Source: JBCBKU01 sp038521345 (GTDB taxonomy: Bacteria; Pseudomonadota; Alphaproteobacteria; Rhodobacterales; Rhodobacteraceae). Taken from it: a DNA stretch of 45,081 bases. Each line of letters starts with the position of its first letter. Positions within the stretch are counted from its first letter, which is position 1. Below, one piece after another: positions 8,032 to 15,387 of the stretch. The stretch is from contig JBCBKU010000024.1 in assembly GCA_038521345.1 (NCBI GenBank), positions 1 through 45,081 on the forward strand, in the 5' to 3' direction. The position numbers and the translations under genes are program-made. The notes under the pieces were generated by a model. The model worked only from the letters and a program-made list of their open reading frames with translations, did not search any database and was not told the origin of the DNA.

Positions 8032-8105
8032 GGCGAGTTGGCGGAGTGGTTACGCAGCGGATTGCAAATCCGTGTACACCGGTTCGATTCCGGTACTCGC
8101 CTCCA
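8032..8105 (+). tRNA. tRNA-Cys (anticodon GCA)
   Basis: The 74-base sequence folds as a full cloverleaf. The acceptor stem is GGCGAGT / ACTCGCC, the D arm contains AGTGGTTA, and the anticodon stem GCGGA / TCCGT carries the loop TTGCAAA with anticodon GCA. The T arm has GGTTCGATTCC, the discriminator base is U, and CCA is encoded (8103-8105). It lies alone between pcm and the isochorismatase-like gene, on the opposite strand to both. No integrase or repeated 3' end is seen, so there is no sign of use as an attachment site. Confidence 0.97.
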
Positions 8106-8270
8106 CGTCCCACCCATCGGCGCCGAACCCGGTGAGGGCGACGCACGGCCCATCTCATACCATTCAGTTGGGACGCCCCGCCGGTGGTGGAACGCCGTTC
8201 GGACGTGTTGTCGGTCCGCCGATGTCTGGGGCCCTTGCCCTTTTCCTGCGGTGCGTCGGAACCGAAATGG

Positions 8271-8963
8271 CTAGGGTTCGCGGTTCCAGGCTTCGACGAT
8301 GTCCTTCGCGTCCATCACCAGAGCGCAATGAAGCGAGAGCATCCGAAGGGCGGCATGCTCCAGCTCGGCATTAGAGCCGCGGACCAAGTCGGCTGCAACG
8401 GTCACGCGGTAGCCAAGATTGGAGGCCTCGAACGCGCCGAGCAGGACGCAACAATCGGTCATTCCGCCATTGATGACGACCCGCCTGACCCCCATCGAAC
8501 GCAAGAGAAAGTCCAGATCGGTAGGGTAGAACGGCGACAGGCGACGCTTGGTCTGAACGATGAGGTCCTTCTCGGACACTTCGGTCGCGAATTCCGTCCA
8601 CTTGCTGCCTTCGATGGCATGTTCATCGATACCGGGAATGGGGTCGGCATAGAGCGAAACAAGAGATCTCCACGCCGCGGGCGCAGTGCCCTTAAGATCG
8701 TCTTCGCCTGTGGCCCGCAGGACCGAACGGACGTGGATTACGGGAATATCCCGGGCCCGCGCCGTTCGGTGAAAGGCGTCCACGGGCGCAATGATCTCGC
8801 GCCCGCGCGGAGAAGGACAAGGGCACATGGGGTCCTCCGAGAGATGCCCCAGATGCATGTCGATCGATATCACCGCAGTGTCCGCGCGCTGGACCCAATC
8901 CGCGAACGGGCTGTCCGGAATGTCCCTTGCAACCCCATCCACGTATGCCCGGAGCAGGGTCAT
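8271..8963 (-). CDS. Isochorismatase-like cysteine hydrolase
   Basis: This 230-residue alpha/beta hydrolase belongs to the isochorismatase superfamily, which cleaves amide or related C-N bonds (nicotinamidase, N-carbamoylsarcosine amidase, ureidoacrylate amidase RutB) or vinyl ethers. The catalytic triad is visible: Asp35 in VISIDMH, Lys139 in IVQTKRRLSPF and Cys172 in NGGMTDCCVLLGAF. The frame runs open further upstream, but the start at 8963 gives a normal length and an ATGA overlap with the VOC gene. It is the last gene of the BMP-ABC operon, so an amidase step late in breakdown of the imported compound is plausible. The substrate is unknown; RutB-like activity is one possibility suggested by the transporter type. 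Confidence 0.88.
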   Translation of the reverse strand: MTLLRAYVDGVARDIPDSPFADWVQRADTAVISIDMHLGHLSEDPMCPCPSPRGREIIAPVDAFHRTARARDIPVIHVRSVLRATGEDDLKGTAPAAWRSLVSLYADPIPGIDEHAIEGSKWTEFATEVSEKDLIVQTKRRLSPFYPTDLDFLLRSMGVRRVVINGGMTDCCVLLGAFEASNLGYRVTVAADLVRGSNAELEHAALRMLSLHCALVMDAKDIVEAWNREP

Positions 8964-9349
8964 GGGGTTGGGCAGGCCAGGCGCAGCGCATTGCCATCGG
9001 GATCGCGCAGCACCGCCATGTACCAGTCGTAATAGGTCATGAACTGTGCCTTGATCAGGGTTGCACCCCTCTCTTTTGCCGTAACGACAGCAGTGTCCAG
9101 TTCCGCCGTGGTGTCGAACTTGAACGTCAGTGCTGTCTGGTCGCCCTCCCCCGGCTTGCGGGGCTCCAAGCCCAGCATCTCGTATGCCGCCGGGGCGGAG
9201 AATCCGATCATCACCTCGTCGGACATGTACCCCCGGAAGACATCCGATCGGAGACCTTCGTTCTCGATCAAACCGAAGACGTCGCGGTAGAATTCGGACA
9301 GTACCACGAAACGCTCCGAGAACAGGCTCACCTGCATAACAGGGTTCAT
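8960..9349 (-). CDS. VOC (glyoxalase/dioxygenase) superfamily protein
   Basis: The 129-residue protein is a single VOC module. It starts with SLFSERFVVLSEFYRDVFGL and ends in AVLRDPDGNALRL, the typical final strand. The metal-binding positions usually filled by His in the first strand and Glu in the last appear to be missing (SLFSERF and NALRL), so it may bind a ligand without a metal or act as a non-classical enzyme. It overlaps both neighbours by ATGA, so the three enzyme genes at the end of this operon are translationally coupled. The function within the pathway is unknown. Confidence 0.85.
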   Translation of the reverse strand: MNPVMQVSLFSERFVVLSEFYRDVFGLIENEGLRSDVFRGYMSDEVMIGFSAPAAYEMLGLEPRKPGEGDQTALTFKFDTTAELDTAVVTAKERGATLIKAQFMTYYDWYMAVLRDPDGNALRLACPTP

Positions 9350-10332
9350 TGGGCGGCCACCCCGAAGGTTTTCTCAAACTGGGCCCGCAAGTGTTCACCC
9401 GCGGTCATGGGTTCGAACTTGGGTTTTCCGTCTTCGGGCATGCAGGTCGGCGCACACTCCACTTTGTAGAAGTATTCCGGGTCGCAGAAGGTCGGGCAGG
9501 AATAGCGCGTCTTGTCTGAATGGTTGTTCAACACCCTGTGCATGGTAGCCTTGTAGAGGTCATTGGTGATGACCGGGAACATCTCGCCCAAGTTGATGAT
9601 GTAGGTGCCGGGGATTGGGGGAGCCGCAATCCATTCACCGTCGGCCGAACGCACTTCCAAGCCACCGATGTCGTCCTGCAGCAAGAGTGTGAGCAAGCCC
9701 CAGTCCGTGTGGGCCCCCGCGCCAAGCTGATTGGGGGCGGCATCTTTGGGCATGGGCGGGTATTTCAGAATGCGGCAGTAGTGCAGCGGCTCTACAAGGC
9801 CCTCGGCAAAATAGTCTTCCGGCAACTCGAGTGAGAGCGCCACCAAGCCCGCCAGCTTGCGACCGAGCTCGAGCACCTGATCACAGTACGCTTCGTATTG
9901 CGTCCGGAACTCGGGCAAGCTCTCCGGCCATTGATTGCGCCCGGTCCCCGGAACCTCGAGCTTGGTGTAGCGGTGGTTCTCGTCCGCATCCACGCTCGAC
10001 ATGTAACCTTCCTTCAGGTCCGGCGGCGAGCCTTCGTCCAGTGTCTGGGCCGCCATCGGTTCGTAGCCGCGCGTCGAAGCCTCCTTGACGCTGTCCAGCG
10101 CCATCTTCTCCCCCAACGGCAAATCGAAGAACTCGGCCGCGATCCTGAGTTGGTTGTCCATCACTTCCTGCGAGATGCCATGGTTCTTGATGTAGAAGAA
10201 TCCGGGATCGACGCAGGCTTTGTGGATTTCCCAAACCACCGCCTTCTTACCCTCTTCATCCCCCGAAAACGCCGGCGCTAGATCGATAAGCGGGACTTCC
10301 TTGGCCGGTGCCGGGGGTTCATAGATGATCAT
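9346..10332 (-). CDS. 2-oxoglutarate/Fe(II) oxygenase, isopenicillin-N-synthase-like
   Basis: This 328-residue oxygenase uses Fe(II) and usually 2-oxoglutarate to hydroxylate or demethylate a small molecule. The N-terminal DIOX_N-type region holds VPLIDLAPAFSG and GFFYIKNHGI. The core shows the iron ligands His208 and Asp210 in GAHTDWGLLTLLLQD and His265 in TMHRVLNN. Arg276-x-Ser278 (RYSCP) follows, as expected for 2-oxoglutarate binding. A strong GGAGGAG ribosome site precedes the ATG. It follows the two permeases of the BMP-type importer after 24 bases. Thymine-7-hydroxylase belongs to the same structural family, so a nucleobase-like substrate is an attractive guess, but an amino-acid or other heterocyclic substrate is equally possible. 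Confidence 0.9.
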   Translation of the reverse strand: MIIYEPPAPAKEVPLIDLAPAFSGDEEGKKAVVWEIHKACVDPGFFYIKNHGISQEVMDNQLRIAAEFFDLPLGEKMALDSVKEASTRGYEPMAAQTLDEGSPPDLKEGYMSSVDADENHRYTKLEVPGTGRNQWPESLPEFRTQYEAYCDQVLELGRKLAGLVALSLELPEDYFAEGLVEPLHYCRILKYPPMPKDAAPNQLGAGAHTDWGLLTLLLQDDIGGLEVRSADGEWIAAPPIPGTYIINLGEMFPVITNDLYKATMHRVLNNHSDKTRYSCPTFCDPEYFYKVECAPTCMPEDGKPKFEPMTAGEHLRAQFEKTFGVAAQ

Positions 10333-10356
10333 GGGTCACTCCTCCATTGGATTTGT

Positions 10357-11244
10357 CTAAGTTCGGTCTTCACGGACGTGGTGGCGGCCAAGCGCCGCCG
10401 GCTGGGCCCAAGGATCCGCCCCACGCGCCGCGGTCCACACCATGACGCCGAGCGTGGCGAGATAAGGGGTCATCTGCAGAAAGTAGCGGGGCACATCGAC
10501 GCCAGCCGCTGCGACGCGGGGGATAAGTGCCTCTATCGCGCCGAATAAGACGGCGCCAAAGAGCGCGCGCCAAGGGTACCAACGGGCAAAGATGACAAGC
10601 GCAATTGCAATCCAGCCACGCCCGCCCACCACGCCGTCGACCCAGATCCGGGTCACCGCGACGGTGAGATAGCCGCCTGCAAGACCGAGCAGCGCGGCGC
10701 CAAGAAGCGTAGCCGCATAACGGTACATCGTGCTGTCGATGCCGGCTGCATCGGCGGCGCCCGGGTTCTCGCCCACGGCGCGGATCGCAAGACCGAAGCG
10801 CGTCTTTTCCAGAAGGTAGACGACCCCCAAAACGATCAGCGGGGTCAGGAAGACGAAGAGGTCCTGTCCGAACAGCACAGGTTCGAGGCCCTCGATCGAC
10901 TGGTTCGTCCAGCGGTTCACTGTCGCAATGTAACTAGTCAGGGCGTGCGCCATGAAGACAAGCGCCAGCCCCGCGATGACATGGTCGATCCGGAGCCCTG
11001 CGACCATGATGGCAAAGAGAAGGCCCAACAGCGTGCCGGCCAAGATCGAACCCAGCAGCGCAACCATTGGCCCGGCACCGGCAAGCATCATGCCAACTCC
11101 AGCGACGGCACCCGCGAGCATAAATCCCTCGGCCCCCAGATTAAGCACACCCGCCTTTTCGGTCACGATCAGGCCCAGTGCAGCCAGAGCAAACGGCACC
11201 GCAAACGCGGGTACGCTCAGAAGCCAATTCGCCATCAGATCCAT
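10357..11244 (-). CDS. BMP-family ABC importer, second permease
   Basis: This 295-residue inner-membrane permease belongs to the branched-chain/simple-sugar type used by nucleoside importers (NupQ, YufQ-like). It has about eight to nine hydrophobic helices and the family motifs EKAGVLNLGAEGFMLAGA near the N-terminus and GENPGAADAAGID in the cytoplasmic coupling loop. The ATG at 11244 overlaps the stop of the preceding permease as TGATG, which is preferred over the in-frame ATG six codons upstream. It pairs with the upstream permease to form the channel of the importer. The substrate is discussed under the binding protein. Confidence 0.92.
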   Translation of the reverse strand: MDLMANWLLSVPAFAVPFALAALGLIVTEKAGVLNLGAEGFMLAGAVAGVGMMLAGAGPMVALLGSILAGTLLGLLFAIMVAGLRIDHVIAGLALVFMAHALTSYIATVNRWTNQSIEGLEPVLFGQDLFVFLTPLIVLGVVYLLEKTRFGLAIRAVGENPGAADAAGIDSTMYRYAATLLGAALLGLAGGYLTVAVTRIWVDGVVGGRGWIAIALVIFARWYPWRALFGAVLFGAIEALIPRVAAAGVDVPRYFLQMTPYLATLGVMVWTAARGADPWAQPAALGRHHVREDRT

Positions 11245-12374
11245 CACGCCCCCCCACGCCAATGCATCTTGTAGGTCAGGAAGAACTCAGAGCCCGCCAC
11301 GCAGATGATGAAGAGCGCTTGGACCAGTTGGATCAGCGCAAAGGGAACTTGGAAAAAGACCTGAAGGCTCTGTCCCACTAGAAGCAGAATGGCCATGAAC
11401 ACGGCGAAGAACGCGACGCCCAACGGGTGATTGCGCCCAAGAAAGGCAATCAAAACGCCAGAGAACAGGTAGCCGCTGAAGAAATCCTGCGTCATCCGCC
11501 CCTCGACTCCCGCGGATATGACAAAGCCCGTAAGACCACCCACCGCACCCGAGCCAAGAATAGCGCCAACCGACAACGCCGTGACCGGAACGCCCATTGC
11601 AAAGGCCATATCCGCGTTCGCGCGCATCACATCCGTCAGATACCCCACACGGCTCACCGAATAGAGCCACCAAAGGACCAGCGTCAGGAACGCGGCAAGC
11701 GGGAGCGCCAAGGTCAGGTTTTGCCAACCAAGTGACGGCAGCCGCTCGGCTGGTTCATAAAGCTCAGTGTGGGGGAAGCGGCTCACGGGATCCTGCCAGG
11801 CGCCGTAGAGCAGGTGCAATAAGATGTTGAACGCGATGTAGTTCAGCAGAAGCGTCGTGATCACTTCGTTCACACTCAACCTCAGTTTCAGCGCGCCGGG
11901 TATTGCAATCCAAAGCATCCCCCCCGCCGCCGCAGCAAAGGCCATAAGCAAAAGGCGCGTTGAATCCGGCCCGACATCGTTCAAGGCAACGATCGAGGCG
12001 AAGATCGCACCCATGATCATCTGCCCCTCCAAGCCGATGTTCCAGAACCGGGCCCGGAAAGCGATTGCCGTGGCGAGACCAGCAAAAAGAAACGGCGCGG
12101 TCTGGACAAGAACGGATCCAAGGGCGCGCGGGCTGGAAAACGCCACAGTGGCGATCTCGCGGCCAAGATCGTGCGGAGCCACACCGACGAGGGCGAGGAT
12201 CACAACGGATAGGATCGCAGCAAAAAGGAGGCTCCCGAGGTAGACCCCGCCACGCTCCCAATCGGTCACCCCTTGGCGTCGCTCAAGGATCGGAACGATG
12301 CGCCGCGGAGGGCGGGGTGACGGGCCACCCGTCGGGGCAACTGGCCGAGACATGTCCACACTTGCCTCAGGCAT
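11244..12374 (-). CDS. BMP-family ABC importer, first permease
   Basis: This 376-residue inner-membrane permease is similar to NupP/YufP subunits of nucleoside importers. A basic, Pro-rich N-terminal tail of about 40 residues precedes some nine hydrophobic helices. Diagnostic stretches are RFWNIGLEGQMIMGAIFAS and LRLSVNEVITTLLLNYIA. The start at 12374 overlaps the end of the ATPase gene by eight bases (ATGCCTGA); the open frame extends further but inside the ATPase gene. A later Met seven codons downstream is an alternative. It forms a heterodimeric channel with the following permease. Confidence 0.91.
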   Translation of the reverse strand: MPEASVDMSRPVAPTGGPSPRPPRRIVPILERRQGVTDWERGGVYLGSLLFAAILSVVILALVGVAPHDLGREIATVAFSSPRALGSVLVQTAPFLFAGLATAIAFRARFWNIGLEGQMIMGAIFASIVALNDVGPDSTRLLLMAFAAAAGGMLWIAIPGALKLRLSVNEVITTLLLNYIAFNILLHLLYGAWQDPVSRFPHTELYEPAERLPSLGWQNLTLALPLAAFLTLVLWWLYSVSRVGYLTDVMRANADMAFAMGVPVTALSVGAILGSGAVGGLTGFVISAGVEGRMTQDFFSGYLFSGVLIAFLGRNHPLGVAFFAVFMAILLLVGQSLQVFFQVPFALIQLVQALFIICVAGSEFFLTYKMHWRGGA

Positions 12375-13857
12375 GACCCACCATCGCGCGGCCAACGTCA
12401 CTGCGATCGGCTGGCGCCAAGAATTCAGCAGCCACGCGGCCGTTCGAAAGCACTCCAATCCGGTCCGACAGCAGCAGGATTTCGTCCAGATCCTCGGAGA
12501 TCAGCACCACCGCCGCGCCGCGATCGCGTGCAGCCCTCAGGCGCGCATGCACTGCCGCGCCCGCGCGCACATCAAGGCCCCGTGTCGGACTGTGCGCCAC
12601 CACGATACGGGGTTCCCCCTGAAACTCGCGGGCAAGTACAAGTTTCTGGGCGTTTCCGCCCGAAAGAAGTGCGGCGCGCTGGCTGAGAGCCCGAACACCC
12701 TGAATCTCGAACGCCTCGATGGCCGCTCTGGCATCCTGACGTGCCTTTGTTCTGTCATAGCGTGCCCAACTTCCATACTGGCCTCCAAGCGCACCACGTA
12801 CGGCGAAATTGTCGACCACCCCCACATCGCCGGCCAACCCGTGTCGGTAACGGTCCACCGGGATCATTGCCACGCCGTGGCGTCGGCGGGCGGCGGGCGT
12901 GTCATCCCCGGCATCGCCCGCCCCGACGATCTCAATACTGCCGCCTTGCGGCGGACCAAAACCCGCCAGTACATCGGCAAGCTCAACCTGACCATTGCCC
13001 GCGACGCCTGCGACGCCGTAGATCTCTCCGCCATGAACGACCATGCTGGCCCCGGTCAGTCCCTTTCGGCCGTCGGTTCCCGACCGCGTGACACTCGCAA
13101 GCCGCAATCGAGCCGGACCGCGCGGACGGCTGCGGGTTGGTTCTTCAACGATCAACTCACCCACGATGTCGGTGGTCAGCTGATCCGCATCCGTTTGTGC
13201 GGGCAATGTCTCGACGATCTTGCGACCTGCACGAATGACAGTGATGCGATCTGTGTGGCCGAGGGCCTCGTGGAGTTTGTGCGTGACAAGCACCAACGCC
13301 TTGCCGGTGTTGGCGAGGCGCCGCATCAGCGCCATGAGAGCCTTGGCCTCGTCATCGGACAGTACGGCCGTTGGTTCGTCCAAGATTACGATCCGCGCAC
13401 CGGCGACGAGCACCTTCAGGATCTCGACACGCTGTTGTTCGGCCACGCTCAAAAGACCCACCCGGCGCGCAAGATCCACATCGAAACCGATATGGGCGCC
13501 GTAGGTCCGGGCGGCATCTGTCAGTTCTGGGTCCGAAAGACCGGGATTGAAAAGCCGGAGGTTCTCAAGCACCGAAAAACTCGGGACGAGCTTATAGTGC
13601 TGATGCACCATGCCGATTCCGGCTGCGGCCGCAGCGCTGGCGCCAGCGAATTCCACGCGTTTTCCATCGACTTCCACATGACCCTCATCGGGCGCATAAA
13701 GCCCCGTGGCCACATTCATCATGGTGGACTTCCCGGCTCCATTCTCGCCCAAGAGCGCGTGCACTTCTCCGGAAGCGACTGAGAATGAGACGTCATCGAG
13801 GGCCCGAAAGCCCCCGAACAGCTTGCTTACACCGACAAGTGAGAGCGCTGGCGCCAT
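12367..13857 (-). CDS. BMP-family ABC importer, duplicated ATP-binding protein
   Basis: This 496-residue protein contains two ABC ATPase domains in one chain, as in simple-sugar and nucleoside importers (RbsA, NupO). Domain 1 has Walker A GENGAGKST, the degenerate signature LSVAEQQRVEI, Walker B RIVILDEPTAVLS and the H-loop LVTHKLHE. Domain 2 lacks a normal Walker A (GVAGNGQVELADVL), has LLSGGNAQKLVLAREF as signature and AHSPTRGLDV instead of a Walker B DEPTRGLD. This is the usual asymmetry of the family, with the second site probably weak. The start at 13857 overlaps the BMP gene stop as TGATG. It energises import of the ligand bound by the BMP protein. Confidence 0.93.
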   Translation of the reverse strand: MAPALSLVGVSKLFGGFRALDDVSFSVASGEVHALLGENGAGKSTMMNVATGLYAPDEGHVEVDGKRVEFAGASAAAAAGIGMVHQHYKLVPSFSVLENLRLFNPGLSDPELTDAARTYGAHIGFDVDLARRVGLLSVAEQQRVEILKVLVAGARIVILDEPTAVLSDDEAKALMALMRRLANTGKALVLVTHKLHEALGHTDRITVIRAGRKIVETLPAQTDADQLTTDIVGELIVEEPTRSRPRGPARLRLASVTRSGTDGRKGLTGASMVVHGGEIYGVAGVAGNGQVELADVLAGFGPPQGGSIEIVGAGDAGDDTPAARRRHGVAMIPVDRYRHGLAGDVGVVDNFAVRGALGGQYGSWARYDRTKARQDARAAIEAFEIQGVRALSQRAALLSGGNAQKLVLAREFQGEPRIVVAHSPTRGLDVRAGAAVHARLRAARDRGAAVVLISEDLDEILLLSDRIGVLSNGRVAAEFLAPADRSDVGRAMVGHA

Positions 13858-14945
13858 CACTCTCCGCCGGTCACGCCGGGAACGAACCAGTCCATGCCCC
13901 AAAGATCGCCGTCACCCAGAACCTCACCGGCCGCAACGCGCTCTGCCCCGTCACGGTCGCTAAGCGGGCCTGCGAAGACATGCTTGCCGTCGAGGATCGC
14001 GTCGCGCTCGGCCATGACTTGGGCTTTAAGATCTTCGGAAACCGCGTCTCCGCAGCAGGCGATGTCGATCGCACCGTCGCCAATGGACAGGAACGCACCA
14101 TAGGGTGCAGGTTCGAATGCGCCCGAGGCAATGGCTTCGATCTCCGGCTTGAGGAAACGGTCCCACGTCCAGACCGAGGAACATTGCGTCGCGGCACTGA
14201 ACTCGGACAGGTCGCGGTGGTGGCCCGTCCCCGACACACCTGACTCAGCCGCAACAACCTGTACCGCCGGGGTGTCCACATGCTGGCCGATCACGTCGAC
14301 GCCCTGCTCGATCAGCGCCTGAGCCGCTGCGCGTTCTTTAACCGGATCGGCCCAGGCCCCTGTAAAGACCACGGTGAGTTCCGCCTCGGGGTTCACCTGC
14401 TGGGCGCCAAGGAGGTAGGCGTTCACAGTCCAGTTCACGAGCCCGAAGGGGTTGGCCGCGACGAAACCTATCTTCCCGGTTTCGCTGATACCGCCGGCGA
14501 CCATTCCGCAGAGATACTGGGTCTCATATGTGCGACCGTAAAAGCTCTTCAGATTGTCGCCGTTGGTTGTGCCGGCCGGGTTGAGGAATACCACCTCAGG
14601 ATACTGGGCCGCCAGTTCCGCAAATGTGTCTGAATAGCCGAACGCCGATCCGAGGATGATGTTCGCCCCACGCTCGATGAACAGTTCGGCCGCAGGGCGG
14701 ATGGCAGTTGCGCTCTCTGGAATCTCTTCAGCTTGAGGAATACGCAGGTCCAGATCGGATTCCAGACGCATGCGGGCCTCGTCGATTGCCTGCGACCAGC
14801 CGCCGTCATTTGTCGGCCCAAACAGGATGACCGCCGGTTTGGGGTCGCCTTCGGCTGCGAATTGCGCGGTAGCAGCCCCGGCCACCATCGCCATTGAGAG
14901 ACCAAAGAACGCCGAGGCGAGCCGGCCGGTTACTGATTTCTTCAT
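13857..14945 (-). CDS. BMP family (basic membrane protein/PnrA-like) substrate-binding protein
   Basis: This 362-residue periplasmic binding protein carries a signal peptide, MKKSVTGRLASAFFGLSM, ending near ATAQ. The mature part shows PnrA/BMP family features: an early LFGPTNDGGWSQAIDEAR segment and GSAFGYSDTFAELAAQYPEV. Known members bind purine nucleosides or nucleobases, so the operon is predicted to import such a compound; some BMP proteins bind other ligands. The ATG follows GGGAG at good spacing. It is the first gene of the operon and is preceded by a 442-base control region. Enzymes at the operon end suggest the ligand is oxidised and then hydrolysed. Confidence 0.92.
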   Translation of the reverse strand: MKKSVTGRLASAFFGLSMAMVAGAATAQFAAEGDPKPAVILFGPTNDGGWSQAIDEARMRLESDLDLRIPQAEEIPESATAIRPAAELFIERGANIILGSAFGYSDTFAELAAQYPEVVFLNPAGTTNGDNLKSFYGRTYETQYLCGMVAGGISETGKIGFVAANPFGLVNWTVNAYLLGAQQVNPEAELTVVFTGAWADPVKERAAAQALIEQGVDVIGQHVDTPAVQVVAAESGVSGTGHHRDLSEFSAATQCSSVWTWDRFLKPEIEAIASGAFEPAPYGAFLSIGDGAIDIACCGDAVSEDLKAQVMAERDAILDGKHVFAGPLSDRDGAERVAAGEVLGDGDLWGMDWFVPGVTGGE

Positions 14946-15387
14946 TGCTTTTCTCCCGGTATCAGCGCCTCCACTGCGGGTGGGCGCCAGTTCTTTCGGA
15001 CCAGACGATCGCAGGGGGAAAGCAGCGTACTGGACCGCAGTAAAAAGCGTCGTGGACGGCCGATTCTGGGTCAACGGACCCGCCCCAACCGCCCGTCAAC
15101 ACGGGTTGCAGTCCTGTGGATTGTTTAAGATTCGGGCAGAATGTCGCCTCGTTGGTCGGGGACTAGGCCGATCGCTAAAACGTCTTGCGTGGTCGAATGG
15201 AGGCCCTGAAGACAGCATTCTCCGGTGCCGAAGCCGTATGCAAGCCAGGAAGAAAGACATGCCCGACCGAGACCAAAGCCCGAAGATTCTGGGACTGCGG
15301 CCGCATCATCGCGCGCCACACCAATTAAGCGGGTTTTAATCAAGAGTGGGTTTATGGCGGCACGTGAGGGGCTGCGATCGGATCGTC
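14946..15387. other. 442-base divergent control region, no gene recognised
   Basis: This region separates the leftward BMP operon from the rightward surface-glycan unit, so it must hold both promoters. I see no convincing ORF, tRNA or known riboswitch. Two small perfect hairpins lie on the BMP-leader side: GGGTC-AACG-GACCC (15068-15081) and CCCGT-CAAC-ACGGG (15092-15105). Read on the minus strand, each contains GTTGAC, 24 bases apart. An AT-rich patch with TTTTAATC around 15332-15342 lies about 50 bases before the glycosyltransferase start and may contain its -10 box. A GTG at 15346 is an alternative start for that gene. Confidence 0.5.

Noticed and set aside
8032..8105. tRNA-Cys as an integration site for a mobile element
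   Set aside because: No integrase, no repeat of the tRNA 3' end and no change in neighbouring gene style was seen.
12298..13782. 494-residue open frame on the plus strand
   Set aside because: It lies wholly antisense to the ABC importer ATPase and permease start, has no recognisable domain and a composition typical of shadow frames in GC-rich DNA.
14946..15387. Purine-type riboswitch in the BMP operon leader
   Set aside because: I could not find the conserved three-way junction or its loop motifs; only short hairpins are present.
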